A stretch of 10,805 nucleotides of DNA, from assembly GCA_017354575.1 (NCBI GenBank), contig JAFMQP010000095.1, positions 1-10,805 of the forward strand, read 5' to 3'. This stretch comes from Acidothermales bacterium (GTDB lineage Bacteria > Actinomycetota > Actinomycetes > Streptosporangiales > WHST01). The notes below the pieces were generated by a model, which saw nothing but the letters and a program-made list of their open reading frames with translations, searched no databases and had not been told where the DNA came from. Within the stretch, counting starts at the first letter, position 1. Each line of letters begins with the position of its first letter. Positions 1-6,589 of the stretch are shown here, piece by piece. The translations under genes and the position numbers were made by a program.

Positions 1-6
1 GACATT

Positions 7-42
7 CTCGCGCGAGGGGCGTCCTCCGCTTGGCGTCGCCAA
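7..42. repeat. Two short inverted repeats at the left edge
   Basis: CTCGCGCGAG at 7-16 is a perfect 10-bp palindrome. TTGGCG-T-CGCCAA at 30-42 is a 6-bp inverted repeat around one base. No gene covers this stretch in the window. They could be protein-binding dyads or the end of an upstream unit; short GC-rich palindromes are common by chance in DNA of this composition, so this is only noted. Confidence 0.25.
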
Positions 43-86
43 TCCGTGCCACTGGAATTATCACCGGCAGCGACAGCGGTAACGAA

Positions 87-173
87 ATGCACGTGCATGG
101 TGCACGTGCATTGACACATGCGCCGCTATAGAGCAAGGTGGGATGCACGTGCAGACGGGGCGTGCACCTGCAC
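87..173. promoter_or_regulatory. Four-copy palindromic operator array (TGCACGTGCA)
   Basis: The self-complementary 10-mer TGCACGTGCA occurs exactly at 88-97, 101-110 and 144-153, and with one mismatch (TGCACCTGCA) at 163-172. The first copy extends to a 12-bp perfect palindrome, ATGCACGTGCAT (87-98). Centre-to-centre spacings are 13, 43 and 19 bp. The array sits 26-112 bp upstream of the DUF397 start codon. The second copy abuts a TTGACA hexamer (111-116), and TATAGA (127-132) lies between copies 2 and 3. This layout is typical of a dimeric regulator controlling a promoter. The regulator is not identifiable from the window; an XRE-type protein, the usual partner of DUF397 genes, is a reasonable guess. 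Confidence 0.7.
111..132 (+). promoter_or_regulatory. Promoter-like elements upstream of the DUF397 gene
   Basis: TTGACA (111-116) is a perfect -35 hexamer and TATAGA (127-132) is a good -10 candidate, but only 10 bp separate them, so they are not one normal housekeeping promoter. No TAnnnT hexamer lies 16-18 bp after TTGACA. Either TATAGA works with a poor -35, placing the transcription start near 138-140 between palindromes 2 and 3, or TTGACA is partly part of the operator. A start near 138-140 would leave a ~60-base leader containing two operator copies. Confidence 0.4.
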
Positions 174-198
174 CGTCGAAGCCGGAGGGAAATGGACC

Positions 199-438
199 AT
201 GATTGCCGTGATCGAGTTTCGTGAACTCGCGCGTCGGTACCCGAACGTCGAATGGCGCAAGAGCAGGCACAGCGGCGCACAGGGCAACTGCGTGGAGGTG
301 GCTCGCCTGGACACCGGCGAGGTCGCGGTACGGCACTCGAAGCAGCCGACCGGTTCGGCGATCGTCTACACGAACGAAGAGATGGCCGCTTTCCTGGCCG
401 GGGTGAAGGACGGCGAGTTCGACTACCTGGTCGCCTGA
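199..438 (+). CDS. DUF397 domain protein
   Basis: A 79-residue protein that is almost entirely one DUF397 domain. The family signature is visible: EWRKSRHSG (19-26) with GNCVEVA (29-35), then EVAVRHSK (41-48) and the C-terminal AAFLAGVKDGEFD (63-75). DUF397 proteins are small actinobacterial proteins, often in many copies and usually beside an XRE helix-turn-helix gene. Some such pairs are linked to development and antibiotic control in Streptomyces; the biochemical role is unknown. ATG 199 is chosen because GGAGGGA (184-190) lies 8 bases upstream and the domain starts soon after. The frame is open from 118, but an earlier start would run through the operator repeats. No XRE partner is in the window. 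The gene probably heads a transcription unit that continues through the mini-ORF at 470 to the terminator near 670. Confidence 0.88.
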   Translation: MIAVIEFRELARRYPNVEWRKSRHSGAQGNCVEVARLDTGEVAVRHSKQPTGSAIVYTNEEMAAFLAGVKDGEFDYLVA

Positions 439-469
439 CCGAGTTGACCGAAGCAGCGGAGGCGAAGAC

Positions 470-523
470 GTGGTTTCCAAGGCACGCGGCAACGGCTCGC
501 GGCGCGACCTGATTTGGGAATAG
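470..523 (+). CDS. GTG-started mini-ORF, possible 5' part of a frame-broken small peptide gene
   Basis: A 17-codon ORF whose product starts MVSKARGNGS and ends RRDLIWE, stopping at TAG 521-523. Its support is the ribosome site: GGAGG at 458-462 lies exactly 7 bases before GTG 470, 31 bases after the DUF397 stop. The N-terminus is basic. I do not recognise it. Past the stop, the same frame becomes Arg/His-rich and looks non-coding. The +1 frame opens at 513 and looks like a real C-terminus (next entry). The pair may be one gene with a frame break between 510 and 523, a programmed +1 frameshift at the UAG, a genuine 17-residue peptide, or a sequencing error in ATTTGGGAATAG. What is seen is the ribosome site and the coding bias; the joint gene is inferred. 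Confidence 0.45.
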   Translation: MVSKARGNGSRRDLIWE

Positions 524-599
524 CAGGTACCAGAACCCGGCGGGGCCGTCGGTGACGCCCCCGACCGTCGACGGTCCCGCCATCTACATCACCTGCTGA
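513..599 (+). pseudogene. Coding-like +1-frame continuation of the mini-ORF
   Basis: From the TGA at 510-512 to the TGA at 597-599, this frame has 28 sense codons, of which about 25 end in G or C, as expected for coding DNA in this genome. The translation contains SRYQNPAGPSVTPP, a TVDGP turn, and ends in IYITC with a terminal Cys. It has no credible start of its own. GTG 552 would give only 15 residues and has a weak ribosome site. Joined to the 470 ORF by skipping one base near 521, it makes a ~42-residue peptide with a basic N-terminus and a Pro-rich, hydrophobic, Cys-ended C-terminus. No family is recognised. It is typed as a pseudogene only because the frame is broken; recoding or sequencing error remain possible. 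Confidence 0.35.
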
Positions 600-612
600 G
601 CCTCCCGCACCG

Positions 613-630
613 CCGCTTACGGCATAGCGG
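613..630. repeat. Small hairpin before the terminator
   Basis: CCGCT (613-617) pairs with AGCGG (626-630) around an 8-base loop, five bases before the main terminator stem. It may add to the 3' structure of the DUF397 unit. It is short and could be chance. Confidence 0.25.
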
Positions 631-634
631 CACA

Positions 635-679
635 GAGGGACCCTGTCCACGCCCCGGGATAGGGTCCCTTCTTCTTTGC
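635..679 (+). terminator. Strong intrinsic terminator closing the DUF397 unit
   Basis: Bases 635-648 pair with 657-670 in a 14-bp stem around an 8-base loop. The core AGGGACCCT/AGGGTCCCT is nine perfect pairs, and the stem includes two G-T wobbles. On the + strand it is followed by a T-rich run, TTCTTCTTT (669-677), so it most naturally ends rightward transcription from the DUF397 gene. The M14 peptidase gene converges on it from the right and stops 15 bases before the T-run. The stem may slow that transcript too, but the minus-strand side has no T-run. Its place 160 bases past the DUF397 stop implies that the mini-ORF region is transcribed. Confidence 0.75.
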
Positions 680-693
680 CCGGTTCCGGCCGG

Positions 694-2088
694 TTACGCG
701 CAGGCGATGCGGCCGACGGGAGCCGGCCAGGCGGCCGCCATCGCGTGTTCGGCCGCGCCGAGCAGCGCCCCGTACTGGGTCGCCACCAGCTTCCTGATCG
801 GGATCGGCTCGGACACGTCCGATTCCTCCGCCTCGTAGCACCAGGTGTCGTACGCCTCCACGAGGGCTGCTCGCTGGGCGCGGATCGTCGGCGTGCCGTT
901 GCCGACGGCCAGCTCTCCGTCGAGCGCACGGAGCAGCATGCCGGCGTAACGCAGACGGAAGCAGTGCGTCGTGTCCTGCAGCGAGTGCGCCTCGGCGACC
1001 GTGGCCCGCCGGTCCGCGTCCGGAAGGTCCGCCCGATAGTCCATCTCCCGGACACGCGCCAAGCCGTCCACGGCGAACGTGCGGGTGGCCCGCAGGAAGG
1101 GGGAGTTGGACACCAGGTCCGGCTGTACGGCCCGGAGCGTGTCGCTCAGCCGGTCCGCGAGGTCTTGCAGCTCCTTCGCCTGCTCCCGCAGCGCGTCCGC
1201 GTACCGGTTGCCACTCGGGGAGGCATCGCCGATGCACGGGTTGGTCCAGTACGGCACCTCACTTATCAGGGTGAGCGTTCCGTACCTGCCGGCGTAACCG
1301 GCGCTGGACTCACCGGAGCCGTAGTGCAGCGGCTCGAGGCCCGCCCGCTCCGCGAAGTCGTACGCACTGCGGGGGCTGGTCGTGCGGAAGATCGACGTGC
1401 TGAGCATCTCGATGTGCGGCTGCTCGGGCTCGCCGATGTCGAGGGGGAGTCCGAGCTGTGCCGGGATGTCCTGCAGGAGGGGATAGAGCCGTGGCTCCGG
1501 GCGGGACAGGTAGTAGTAGACGCCGCCCACCTCGCCGTTGTGCAACGAGCAGAGGAACACCGGCCTGGTGCGGTCGATGAGCCGCATCAGCGCGACGGTC
1601 TCCGGCAGCACGCCGTCGAAGTACGCGCGCTTGTAGGAGAACGGGAACGTCCAGTCGACCTGCTCGTCCGGCGCGGGCCGGTAGAAGTGCCTGGCGTAGT
1701 TCGTCCGGGTGAACGGGCCGTGCAGCCAGCCCTCGTTCAGCCGGGTGCCGTCCGGGTCGACGCAGGGGAGGACGTGCCAGGTGAGGCCGAGCCGCTCGCG
1801 CAGGTCGGCCTCCTCGCAGAGCCGGGTGGCCAGGTGGATCGTCGTGAGCCCGCCGACCGGCTCGTGCGGGTGCGGCATCGCGAACACGATCGCGTGCGCG
1901 CCGCCGTCGCCGACGGTCAGGCACTGCAGCTGTTCGCCGAGACGGGACCGGCCCACCCGCTCCAGCGTGCACGCCTCGGGATGGCGGGCCGCCAGTCGCT
2001 CGAACTCCGCGGTCAGCTCGTCGACGGTGGCGAACGTGGTGAGCTCCGGGACGGTGCCGAGCTCGTGCAGGAGTGCGGCGTCCAACAT
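694..2088 (-). CDS. M14-family zinc carboxypeptidase, cytosolic
   Basis: A 464-residue M14 metallopeptidase. The zinc site is HPHEP with His73 and Glu76 (HxxE), plus His183 in SLHNGEVGG as third ligand. A DPDGTRLNEGW block (111-121) matches the substrate-pocket region of the family, and Glu277 in TLTLISEVPYW fits the catalytic base. The catalytic domain spans about 20-300. The C-terminal ~150 residues are helical-looking and match no domain I know. There is no signal peptide or membrane segment, so it probably acts on peptides in the cytosol, unlike secreted digestive-type M14 enzymes; the substrate is unknown. ATG 2088 has a GAGGA ribosome site five bases upstream. The gene is monocistronic by layout, with qcrB ending 168 bases upstream in the same direction. 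A GTCGT-CAC-ACGAC inverted repeat lies at 2139-2151 in its upstream region. It ends in TAA. Confidence 0.88.
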   Translation of the reverse strand: MLDAALLHELGTVPELTTFATVDELTAEFERLAARHPEACTLERVGRSRLGEQLQCLTVGDGGAHAIVFAMPHPHEPVGGLTTIHLATRLCEEADLRERLGLTWHVLPCVDPDGTRLNEGWLHGPFTRTNYARHFYRPAPDEQVDWTFPFSYKRAYFDGVLPETVALMRLIDRTRPVFLCSLHNGEVGGVYYYLSRPEPRLYPLLQDIPAQLGLPLDIGEPEQPHIEMLSTSIFRTTSPRSAYDFAERAGLEPLHYGSGESSAGYAGRYGTLTLISEVPYWTNPCIGDASPSGNRYADALREQAKELQDLADRLSDTLRAVQPDLVSNSPFLRATRTFAVDGLARVREMDYRADLPDADRRATVAEAHSLQDTTHCFRLRYAGMLLRALDGELAVGNGTPTIRAQRAALVEAYDTWCYEAEESDVSEPIPIRKLVATQYGALLGAAEHAMAAAWPAPVGRIACA

Positions 2089-2216
2089 GCGGGTCCTCGG
2101 TGGGGGATGAGGGATGCCGCCAGTCTCCGTCCCCGGGTGTCGTCACACGACCGTTTCCGCACATTACGACGGTGCGTGCGTGCGCCTGGCCACCCTCGCA
2201 CTCCGCATCGCACGGC

Positions 2217-2240
2217 GACCGTCAGGAACCGGGGACGGTC
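2217..2240 (-). terminator. Hairpin downstream of qcrB, weak terminator candidate
   Basis: GACCGTC (2217-2223) and GACGGTC (2234-2240) form a perfect 7-bp stem with a 10-base loop, 16-40 bases past the qcrB stop. No T-run follows on the minus strand, so it may be a U-less actinobacterial terminator or an mRNA end-stabilising structure. Confidence 0.4.
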
Positions 2241-2256
2241 ACAGGGGTGCGTGCCG

Positions 2257-3918
2257 TCAGTCCGAGGTACGCCCGCCGGTGAGCTCGGGACGCTGCGCGC
2301 CCGGCTCGACCTCGCCGCGTTCCTCGGCGTGACCGTCGCCGTGTGCGCCGCGCGCGACGTTGTCCTGGGTGTACCAGCGCTGTGCCGAGACCCGGAGGCG
2401 CTTCACGATCCCGTTTCTCGCCTCGACACCCCTGCCGTCGGTGAGCGCGGGCATGTCCTCGGGGACGTCCGGACGGTTCGTCTCGAGCCTGCCGAGCAGC
2501 TCGGGCGACGGCGTACGCGTGGTCTCCTCGTACCCCCCGGTCGGCAGCCGCTTGATCACGCCGGTCTCGACCCCCTCGTGGAGCAGGTGCTCCTCCTTAC
2601 GCTGCAGGCCGATGCAGATGCGCTTCGTGACCACGAACGCGATCACCGGGCCGAGGAAGATCGCGAACCGGAAGATCCAGGTGATCGTGTTGAACGACAG
2701 GCTGAACGTCTTCGCGATGATGTCGTTGCCGCCGGCGATCAAGAGGATCATGTACGCGGCCAGCCACGCCACGCCGATGCCGGTGCGCGTGGGCACGTTG
2801 CGCGGCCGGTTGAGCACGTGATGCTCGCTGTTGTCGCCCGTCGCCCATTTCTCGAAGAACGGGTACAGCGCCATGAAGGTGAACAACAGACCGGGCACGA
2901 TGAGCGCGGGGATGAGGGTGTTCCAGGGGATGGTATGGCCGAGGAAGACGCTCTCCACCCCGGGCATGATGCGCAGGCCACCCTCGAGGATGCCGATGTA
3001 CCAGTCCGGTTGTGCGCCGGCCGTGACGTCGACGGGGTTGTACGGCCCGTACATCCAGATCGGGTTGATCTGCGCGAACGTCGCGAGCAGGGCCAGCGCC
3101 CCGAAGACGAACATGAAGAACGCGGTCGTCTTCGCGATGAAGTGCGGGAAGAACGGGAATCCGACGGTGTTCCTGTTCGTCTGCTTCCGGCTGGCCCATA
3201 CGGTGTGCTTCTGGTGCCACATGATGAGCATGTGCGCGCCGATCAGCGCGAGCAGGATGCCGGGCACCAGCAACACGTGCACGATGAACAGGCGCGGGAT
3301 GAAGTCGCCTTGCAAGCCGTCGGGGAACGGGCCGCCGAACGTGAAGAACAACAGGTACGTGCCGACGATGGGGATCGCCTCGAACACCACGGAGACGAAG
3401 ATGCGCAGGCCGACGCCGGAGAGCAGGTCGTCCGGCAGGGTGTAGCCCGCGAAGCCCTCGAGCATGGCCAGCGTGAACAGCGTGATGCCGATGAGCCAGT
3501 TGACCTCACGGGGCTTGCGGAACGCTCCGGTGAAGAAGATCCGCATCATGTGGACCATGATCGCGGCGACGAACAGCAGCGCCGCCCAGTGGTGGATCTG
3601 CCGCATCAGCAGGCCGCCGCGGACGTCGAACGACAGGTCGATCGTGGACTTGTACGCCTCGCTCATCCTGAGGCCGTCGAGGTTGGCGTACGAGCCGTGG
3701 TAGACGACCTCCTGCATGCTCGGCTTGAAGAAGAAGGTGAGGAAGACGCCGGTCAGCAGCAGCACGACGAACGAGTAGAGCGCGATCTCGCCGAGCATGA
3801 ACGACCAGTGGTCGGGGAAGAGCTTCTTCATCTGCTTCTTCAGCCCGGCCGCGCCGCCGAAGCGGTCGTCCAGCGCCTTGCCGGTGCCGGCGAGCAGCTT
3901 CTTCGTGGGGTCCTGCAT
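2257..3918 (-). CDS. qcrB: Menaquinol-cytochrome c reductase, cytochrome b subunit
   Basis: The 553-residue cytochrome b of the bcc (complex III) reductase. It oxidises menaquinol and passes electrons across the membrane through two b hemes. Heme ligands are visible as His109 or His110 and His123 in HHWAALLFVAAIMVH (helix B), and His214 and His229 in helix D; the H-x14-H spacing in helix D is the b6f/actinobacterial type. The Qo-site PEWY motif reads PDWY (304-307), as is usual in actinobacterial QcrB. N-terminal transmembrane segments are at about 45-65, 110-130, 142-162 and 212-232, with more near 265-282 and in the C-terminal half. The last ~100 residues are hydrophilic and probably cytoplasmic. 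ATG 3918 has GGGGAGG just upstream. It is the last gene of ctaE-qcrCAB, 64 bases after qcrA. QcrB is the target of Q203-type inhibitors in mycobacteria. Confidence 0.96.
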   Translation of the reverse strand: MQDPTKKLLAGTGKALDDRFGGAAGLKKQMKKLFPDHWSFMLGEIALYSFVVLLLTGVFLTFFFKPSMQEVVYHGSYANLDGLRMSEAYKSTIDLSFDVRGGLLMRQIHHWAALLFVAAIMVHMMRIFFTGAFRKPREVNWLIGITLFTLAMLEGFAGYTLPDDLLSGVGLRIFVSVVFEAIPIVGTYLLFFTFGGPFPDGLQGDFIPRLFIVHVLLVPGILLALIGAHMLIMWHQKHTVWASRKQTNRNTVGFPFFPHFIAKTTAFFMFVFGALALLATFAQINPIWMYGPYNPVDVTAGAQPDWYIGILEGGLRIMPGVESVFLGHTIPWNTLIPALIVPGLLFTFMALYPFFEKWATGDNSEHHVLNRPRNVPTRTGIGVAWLAAYMILLIAGGNDIIAKTFSLSFNTITWIFRFAIFLGPVIAFVVTKRICIGLQRKEEHLLHEGVETGVIKRLPTGGYEETTRTPSPELLGRLETNRPDVPEDMPALTDGRGVEARNGIVKRLRVSAQRWYTQDNVARGAHGDGHAEERGEVEPGAQRPELTGGRTSD

Positions 3919-3982
3919 CAGGCCTCCCCATCCCGTCTTCCGACCCTGGTCTCCACGTTACGCCTCACCTCGGACAGTCCGG

Positions 3983-5065
3983 CTATCCGTTGGTGTTCCG
4001 GTCCGGTCCGCGCTCCCAGAAGCTCGGGCCTACGGGGCCGTTGATGAAGTACTTCGCGTTCGCCACGAGGTAGCCGTCCTTGTCGACGGTGATCGGGAGC
4101 TGCGGCAGCGGGCGGACGGCCGGGCCGAACACCACCTTGGCGCCGTCGGACATGTCGAACGTCGACTGGTGGCACGGGCAGAGCAGCTCGTGCGTGCGCT
4201 GCTGGTACAGGCTGATCGGGCAGCCCGCGTGAGTGCAGATCTTGGAGAACGCGCAGATGCCGTTCACGCTCGCCTTGCGTTGGAGGGCTCCGCGCCTGGT
4301 GCCCTGGATCTCGTCGGGACGCAGCCGGATGACGAGCAGCGCGGCCGTCGCGATCTGGTTGAAGTCCGTGATGCCCTCGGGCACGGCGCTGATCGCCGAG
4401 CCGAAGTCGGTGATGTCGGTGAGCTTGAGCAGCCGCGGCGAGTCGGAGTCCTGGGTGCCGGCGAGCACCATGCGCATGCCCTTGCGCCAGGGCTGGGTGA
4501 ACATGTCCTTCTTGGGCAGCGGGCCCATGTCGCGCAGCAGCCACAGCGGCAGCAGGCCGAGCGGTGCCGCGGCGAGCAGCAGGGTGCGGCGCAGCAGCGG
4601 ACGCTTGGTGATCTGCGTCGACTCGGCGGTGTCGACGAAGTACTCGCCGAACTCGCGCCGGTCCTCGTCGGAGGACCGGAACTCGTGCCGCTCGTCGACC
4701 ATCTCCTTGTTCGGCATGAGCCGCTTCACCCAGAGCATCACGCCGATCGCGAGCGACATCAGGATCAGCGTGAGGCAGCCGCCGAGCAGCTTGTTGGACA
4801 CGCCGGCATTGATCGGGCCGCCGGCCGGGAAGATCCAGTACAGGACGAGGAAGGCGACGCCGGCGAGGAACGCCACGATGAACCAGGTGGCGATGACCCG
4901 CTCGCTGCGCTTCGCCTCGGTGTCGTCGAGGTGCCGTTCCGGCGGCGCGTCCGGCGAGCGTCGCCGTTCGCCGCGCTCCGCCCGTCGGCGGGCCGCCAGT
5001 GACTCGGCCACCTCCGCGGACGTCGGCGTGCCGCCGTGGCGACGGGGCTGCCCGTTGTCGGTCAT
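3983..5065 (-). CDS. qcrA: Menaquinol-cytochrome c reductase, Rieske iron-sulfur subunit
   Basis: A 360-residue Rieske protein that carries electrons from menaquinol at the QcrB Qo site to cytochrome cc. The [2Fe-2S] ligands are Cys277 and His279 in CTHAGC, and Cys296 and His299 in CPCHQSTF; Cys282 and Cys298 make the usual disulfide. Three membrane segments lie before the Rieske domain, at about 58-78, 94-113 and 160-177, the actinobacterial plan rather than the single anchor of proteobacteria. The N-terminal ~55 residues are charged and cytosolic. The frame is open to 5122, but ATG 5065 is chosen: the residues before it overlap the qcrC 3' end. ATG follows the qcrC TGA by one base (TGACATG), with AGGA in the qcrC tail as ribosome site, suggesting translational coupling. 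It ends in TAG. Confidence 0.95.
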   Translation of the reverse strand: MTDNGQPRRHGGTPTSAEVAESLAARRRAERGERRRSPDAPPERHLDDTEAKRSERVIATWFIVAFLAGVAFLVLYWIFPAGGPINAGVSNKLLGGCLTLILMSLAIGVMLWVKRLMPNKEMVDERHEFRSSDEDRREFGEYFVDTAESTQITKRPLLRRTLLLAAAPLGLLPLWLLRDMGPLPKKDMFTQPWRKGMRMVLAGTQDSDSPRLLKLTDITDFGSAISAVPEGITDFNQIATAALLVIRLRPDEIQGTRRGALQRKASVNGICAFSKICTHAGCPISLYQQRTHELLCPCHQSTFDMSDGAKVVFGPAVRPLPQLPITVDKDGYLVANAKYFINGPVGPSFWERGPDRNTNG

Positions 5066-5066
5066 G

Positions 5067-5918
5067 TCAGTCTTCCTGCTTCTTCTTGGCCGTGATCCAC
5101 ATCGCGGCCACCACGCACACACCGATGCCGACGAGCCAGGCGACCAGCCCCTCGCTCACCGGGCCGATCCGCCCGAGACCGTGGCCGCCCGGGTTGGGAT
5201 CGCTCTTGATGGTCTTGACGTACTTGATGATGGAGAGCTTCTCGTCCGGCGTGAGCGTCTGGTCGCTGAAGACGGGCATGTTCTCCGGGCCGGTCAGCAT
5301 CGCCTCGTACATGTGCGTCGAGGTCGAGGTGGTGAGCGCCGGCGCGTACTTGCCGTTGCTCAGCGCGCCGCCCTCGCCCGCGAAGTTGTGACACTGCATG
5401 CAGTTTGCGCGGAACAGCTGGCCGCCTGCCGCGAGGTCGGCGTCGGAGTACTTCTGGTCGACGCCCCGGGGGATGTCCGGTCCGCCCGACAGCGACTGGA
5501 TGTATGCGGCGATCGCGTCGATCTGCGCCTGGGTGAACCGCGGGGCCTTGCTGTGTGCCTGGGCGCCCGGCTGGGAGAGCGGCATCCGGCCGGTGCCGAC
5601 CTGGAAGTCGACAGCGGCGGCGCCCGCGCCGTAGAGGCTGGGTCCGGTCGAGGTGCCCTGTCCGTTGATCCCGTGACAGCTGGCGCAGCTGGTCTGGAAC
5701 AGCTCCCTGCCCTGGTCGATCTGCGCCTTGCTCGCTCCCTGCGCGGCGTCGGCCTGGGGAGAACTCTGCACCCCGGCGTAGAAGCCGCCGACCGCGACGA
5801 GGGCCAGCAGCAGCAGGGCGTAGCGCGAGAACGGACGCCTGCGCCATGGCCGGGATCCCGGGCGAGGCGGAGTCCCAGCTGCCGATCTGGAGCGCACGTG
5901 GGTCCTCCTGGTGCTCAT
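5067..5918 (-). CDS. qcrC: Menaquinol-cytochrome c reductase, diheme cytochrome c subunit
   Basis: A 283-residue membrane-anchored diheme cytochrome c, the cytochrome cc that links the bcc complex directly to the aa3 oxidase where no soluble cytochrome c is used. Heme sites are CASCH (78-82) and CMQCH (173-177). Met112 (GRMP) and Met214 (ENMP) are candidate axial ligands. A membrane segment at about 33-49 follows a very basic N-terminus (inside), and a second at 254-275 closes the protein with a KKKQED tail. Length and layout match actinobacterial QcrC. ATG 5918 overlaps the ctaE stop as ATGA; the open frame continues to 6380 inside ctaE but only as its shadow. The start codon follows the ctaE end, which encodes LLPLIQ. 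Confidence 0.95.
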   Translation of the reverse strand: MSTRRTHVRSRSAAGTPPRPGSRPWRRRPFSRYALLLLALVAVGGFYAGVQSSPQADAAQGASKAQIDQGRELFQTSCASCHGINGQGTSTGPSLYGAGAAAVDFQVGTGRMPLSQPGAQAHSKAPRFTQAQIDAIAAYIQSLSGGPDIPRGVDQKYSDADLAAGGQLFRANCMQCHNFAGEGGALSNGKYAPALTTSTSTHMYEAMLTGPENMPVFSDQTLTPDEKLSIIKYVKTIKSDPNPGGHGLGRIGPVSEGLVAWLVGIGVCVVAAMWITAKKKQED

Positions 5919-6556
5919 TGGATCAACGGAAGCAGGTAGATGGTCGCGAACAGTCCGATCCACACGACGTCGACGAAGTGCCAGTAGTACGACACGACGA
6001 TCGCGCTCACCGCCTGCTCGTGGGTGAACCGCTTGGCGGCGTAGGTGCGCCCGAGCATGAAGACGAACGCGACCAGGCCGCCGAAGACGTGCAGGCCGTG
6101 GAAGCCCGTCGTCAGGTAGAACACGGACGCGTACGCGCCGATCACGGGACTGTGCGCGCCGAACGTGAGCCCTTCGTGCAGGATCAGGTTCGTGTACTCG
6201 TAGCCCTGGCCGGCGTCGAAGACCGCGCCCATGATGAGCGTGACGAGGAACCAGAACCGCAGGCTCTTGACGTTGCCCTTCTCCGCGGCGAACACGCCGA
6301 TCTGGCAGGTGACCGACGACAGCACCAGGATCAGCGTGTTGACGGCGGCGTACGGCCGGTCGAGCTCCACGGGCGGCCACGGATTGCCCTGGCTCACGTT
6401 CACCGAGCGGATCGTGAAGTACATCGCGAACAGCGCGGCGAAGAACATCAGCTCGGACGAAAGCCAGACGATCGTGCCCACACTGACCGTGTTGGGTCGA
6501 TGCGATGAGTGCGCCGGAGCGCGGCGCGCTGCCGAAGTGGTGGCCACGTCACGCAT
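5915..6556 (-). CDS. ctaE: Cytochrome c oxidase (aa3) subunit III
   Basis: A 213-residue subunit III of the heme-copper oxidase and first gene of the ctaE-qcrCAB operon. Family blocks are VGTIVWLSSELMFFAALFA (26-44), FDAGQGYEY (113-121), the FYLTTGFHGLHV loop (146-157) and VVSYYWHFVDVVWIGLF (187-203). Five hydrophobic helices fit the short actinobacterial form. Subunit III does not carry redox centres; it stabilises the oxidase and is part of the bcc-aa3 supercomplex. The ATG at 6556 gives a normal-length protein; its ribosome site is poor (GGGAA ten or more bases upstream). The frame stays open to 7642, but that stretch is antisense to the receiver gene and trpD. Upstream lie a 12-bp palindrome and a two-part hairpin that may control the whole operon. 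Confidence 0.95.
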   Translation of the reverse strand: MRDVATTSAARRAPAHSSHRPNTVSVGTIVWLSSELMFFAALFAMYFTIRSVNVSQGNPWPPVELDRPYAAVNTLILVLSSVTCQIGVFAAEKGNVKSLRFWFLVTLIMGAVFDAGQGYEYTNLILHEGLTFGAHSPVIGAYASVFYLTTGFHGLHVFGGLVAFVFMLGRTYAAKRFTHEQAVSAIVVSYYWHFVDVVWIGLFATIYLLPLIQ

Positions 6557-6575
6557 TATGGCGGTTCCCGGGTGC

Positions 6576-6587
6576 CGTGGCGCCACG
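6576..6587. promoter_or_regulatory. 12-bp palindrome in the ctaE leader
   Basis: CGTGGCGCCACG is a perfect palindrome centred about 25 bases upstream of the ctaE start codon. It lies directly beside the larger hairpin at 6590-6632. It could be an operator or an RNA stem near the ribosome site. No matching regulator is known to me. Confidence 0.4.
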
Positions 6588-6589
6588 AC

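Noticed and set aside
111..140. A standard housekeeping promoter with TTGACA as -35
   Set aside because: No TAnnnT hexamer lies 16-18 bp downstream; the nearest -10-like hexamer is only 10 bp away. Kept only as promoter-like elements.
61..492. A 143-codon minus-strand frame over the operator array and DUF397 gene
   Set aside because: No ribosome site, no domain, and it is antisense to a recognisable DUF397 protein.
600..670. tRNA-like or small RNA gene suggested by the adjacent hairpins
   Set aside because: No cloverleaf, T-loop or anticodon arrangement can be drawn; the structure is fully explained by an intrinsic terminator with one small hairpin before it.
304..3003. PDWY in place of PEWY in QcrB as an unusual substitution
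   Set aside because: Residues 304-307 of QcrB (bases near 3000) read PDWY, but this is the usual form in actinobacterial QcrB, so it is not a novelty.
676..4044. A 1122-codon open frame on the + strand opposite the M14 gene and qcrB
   Set aside because: It is antisense to two genes with full catalytic or heme motifs; its translation is Arg/Glu/Asp/Val-rich low-complexity text with no domain, as expected for the GC-biased shadow of minus-strand coding DNA.
3797..5939. Long + strand open frames opposite qcrA, qcrC and qcrB
   Set aside because: Same shadow effect; the minus-strand products carry Rieske and CxxCH motifs, the plus-strand ones carry none and have no ribosome sites.
5919..6380. 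Extension of the qcrC frame into ctaE
   Set aside because: The ATG at 5918 overlaps the ctaE stop as ATGA and gives a normal QcrC N-terminus; the longer form has Arg-rich shadow sequence.
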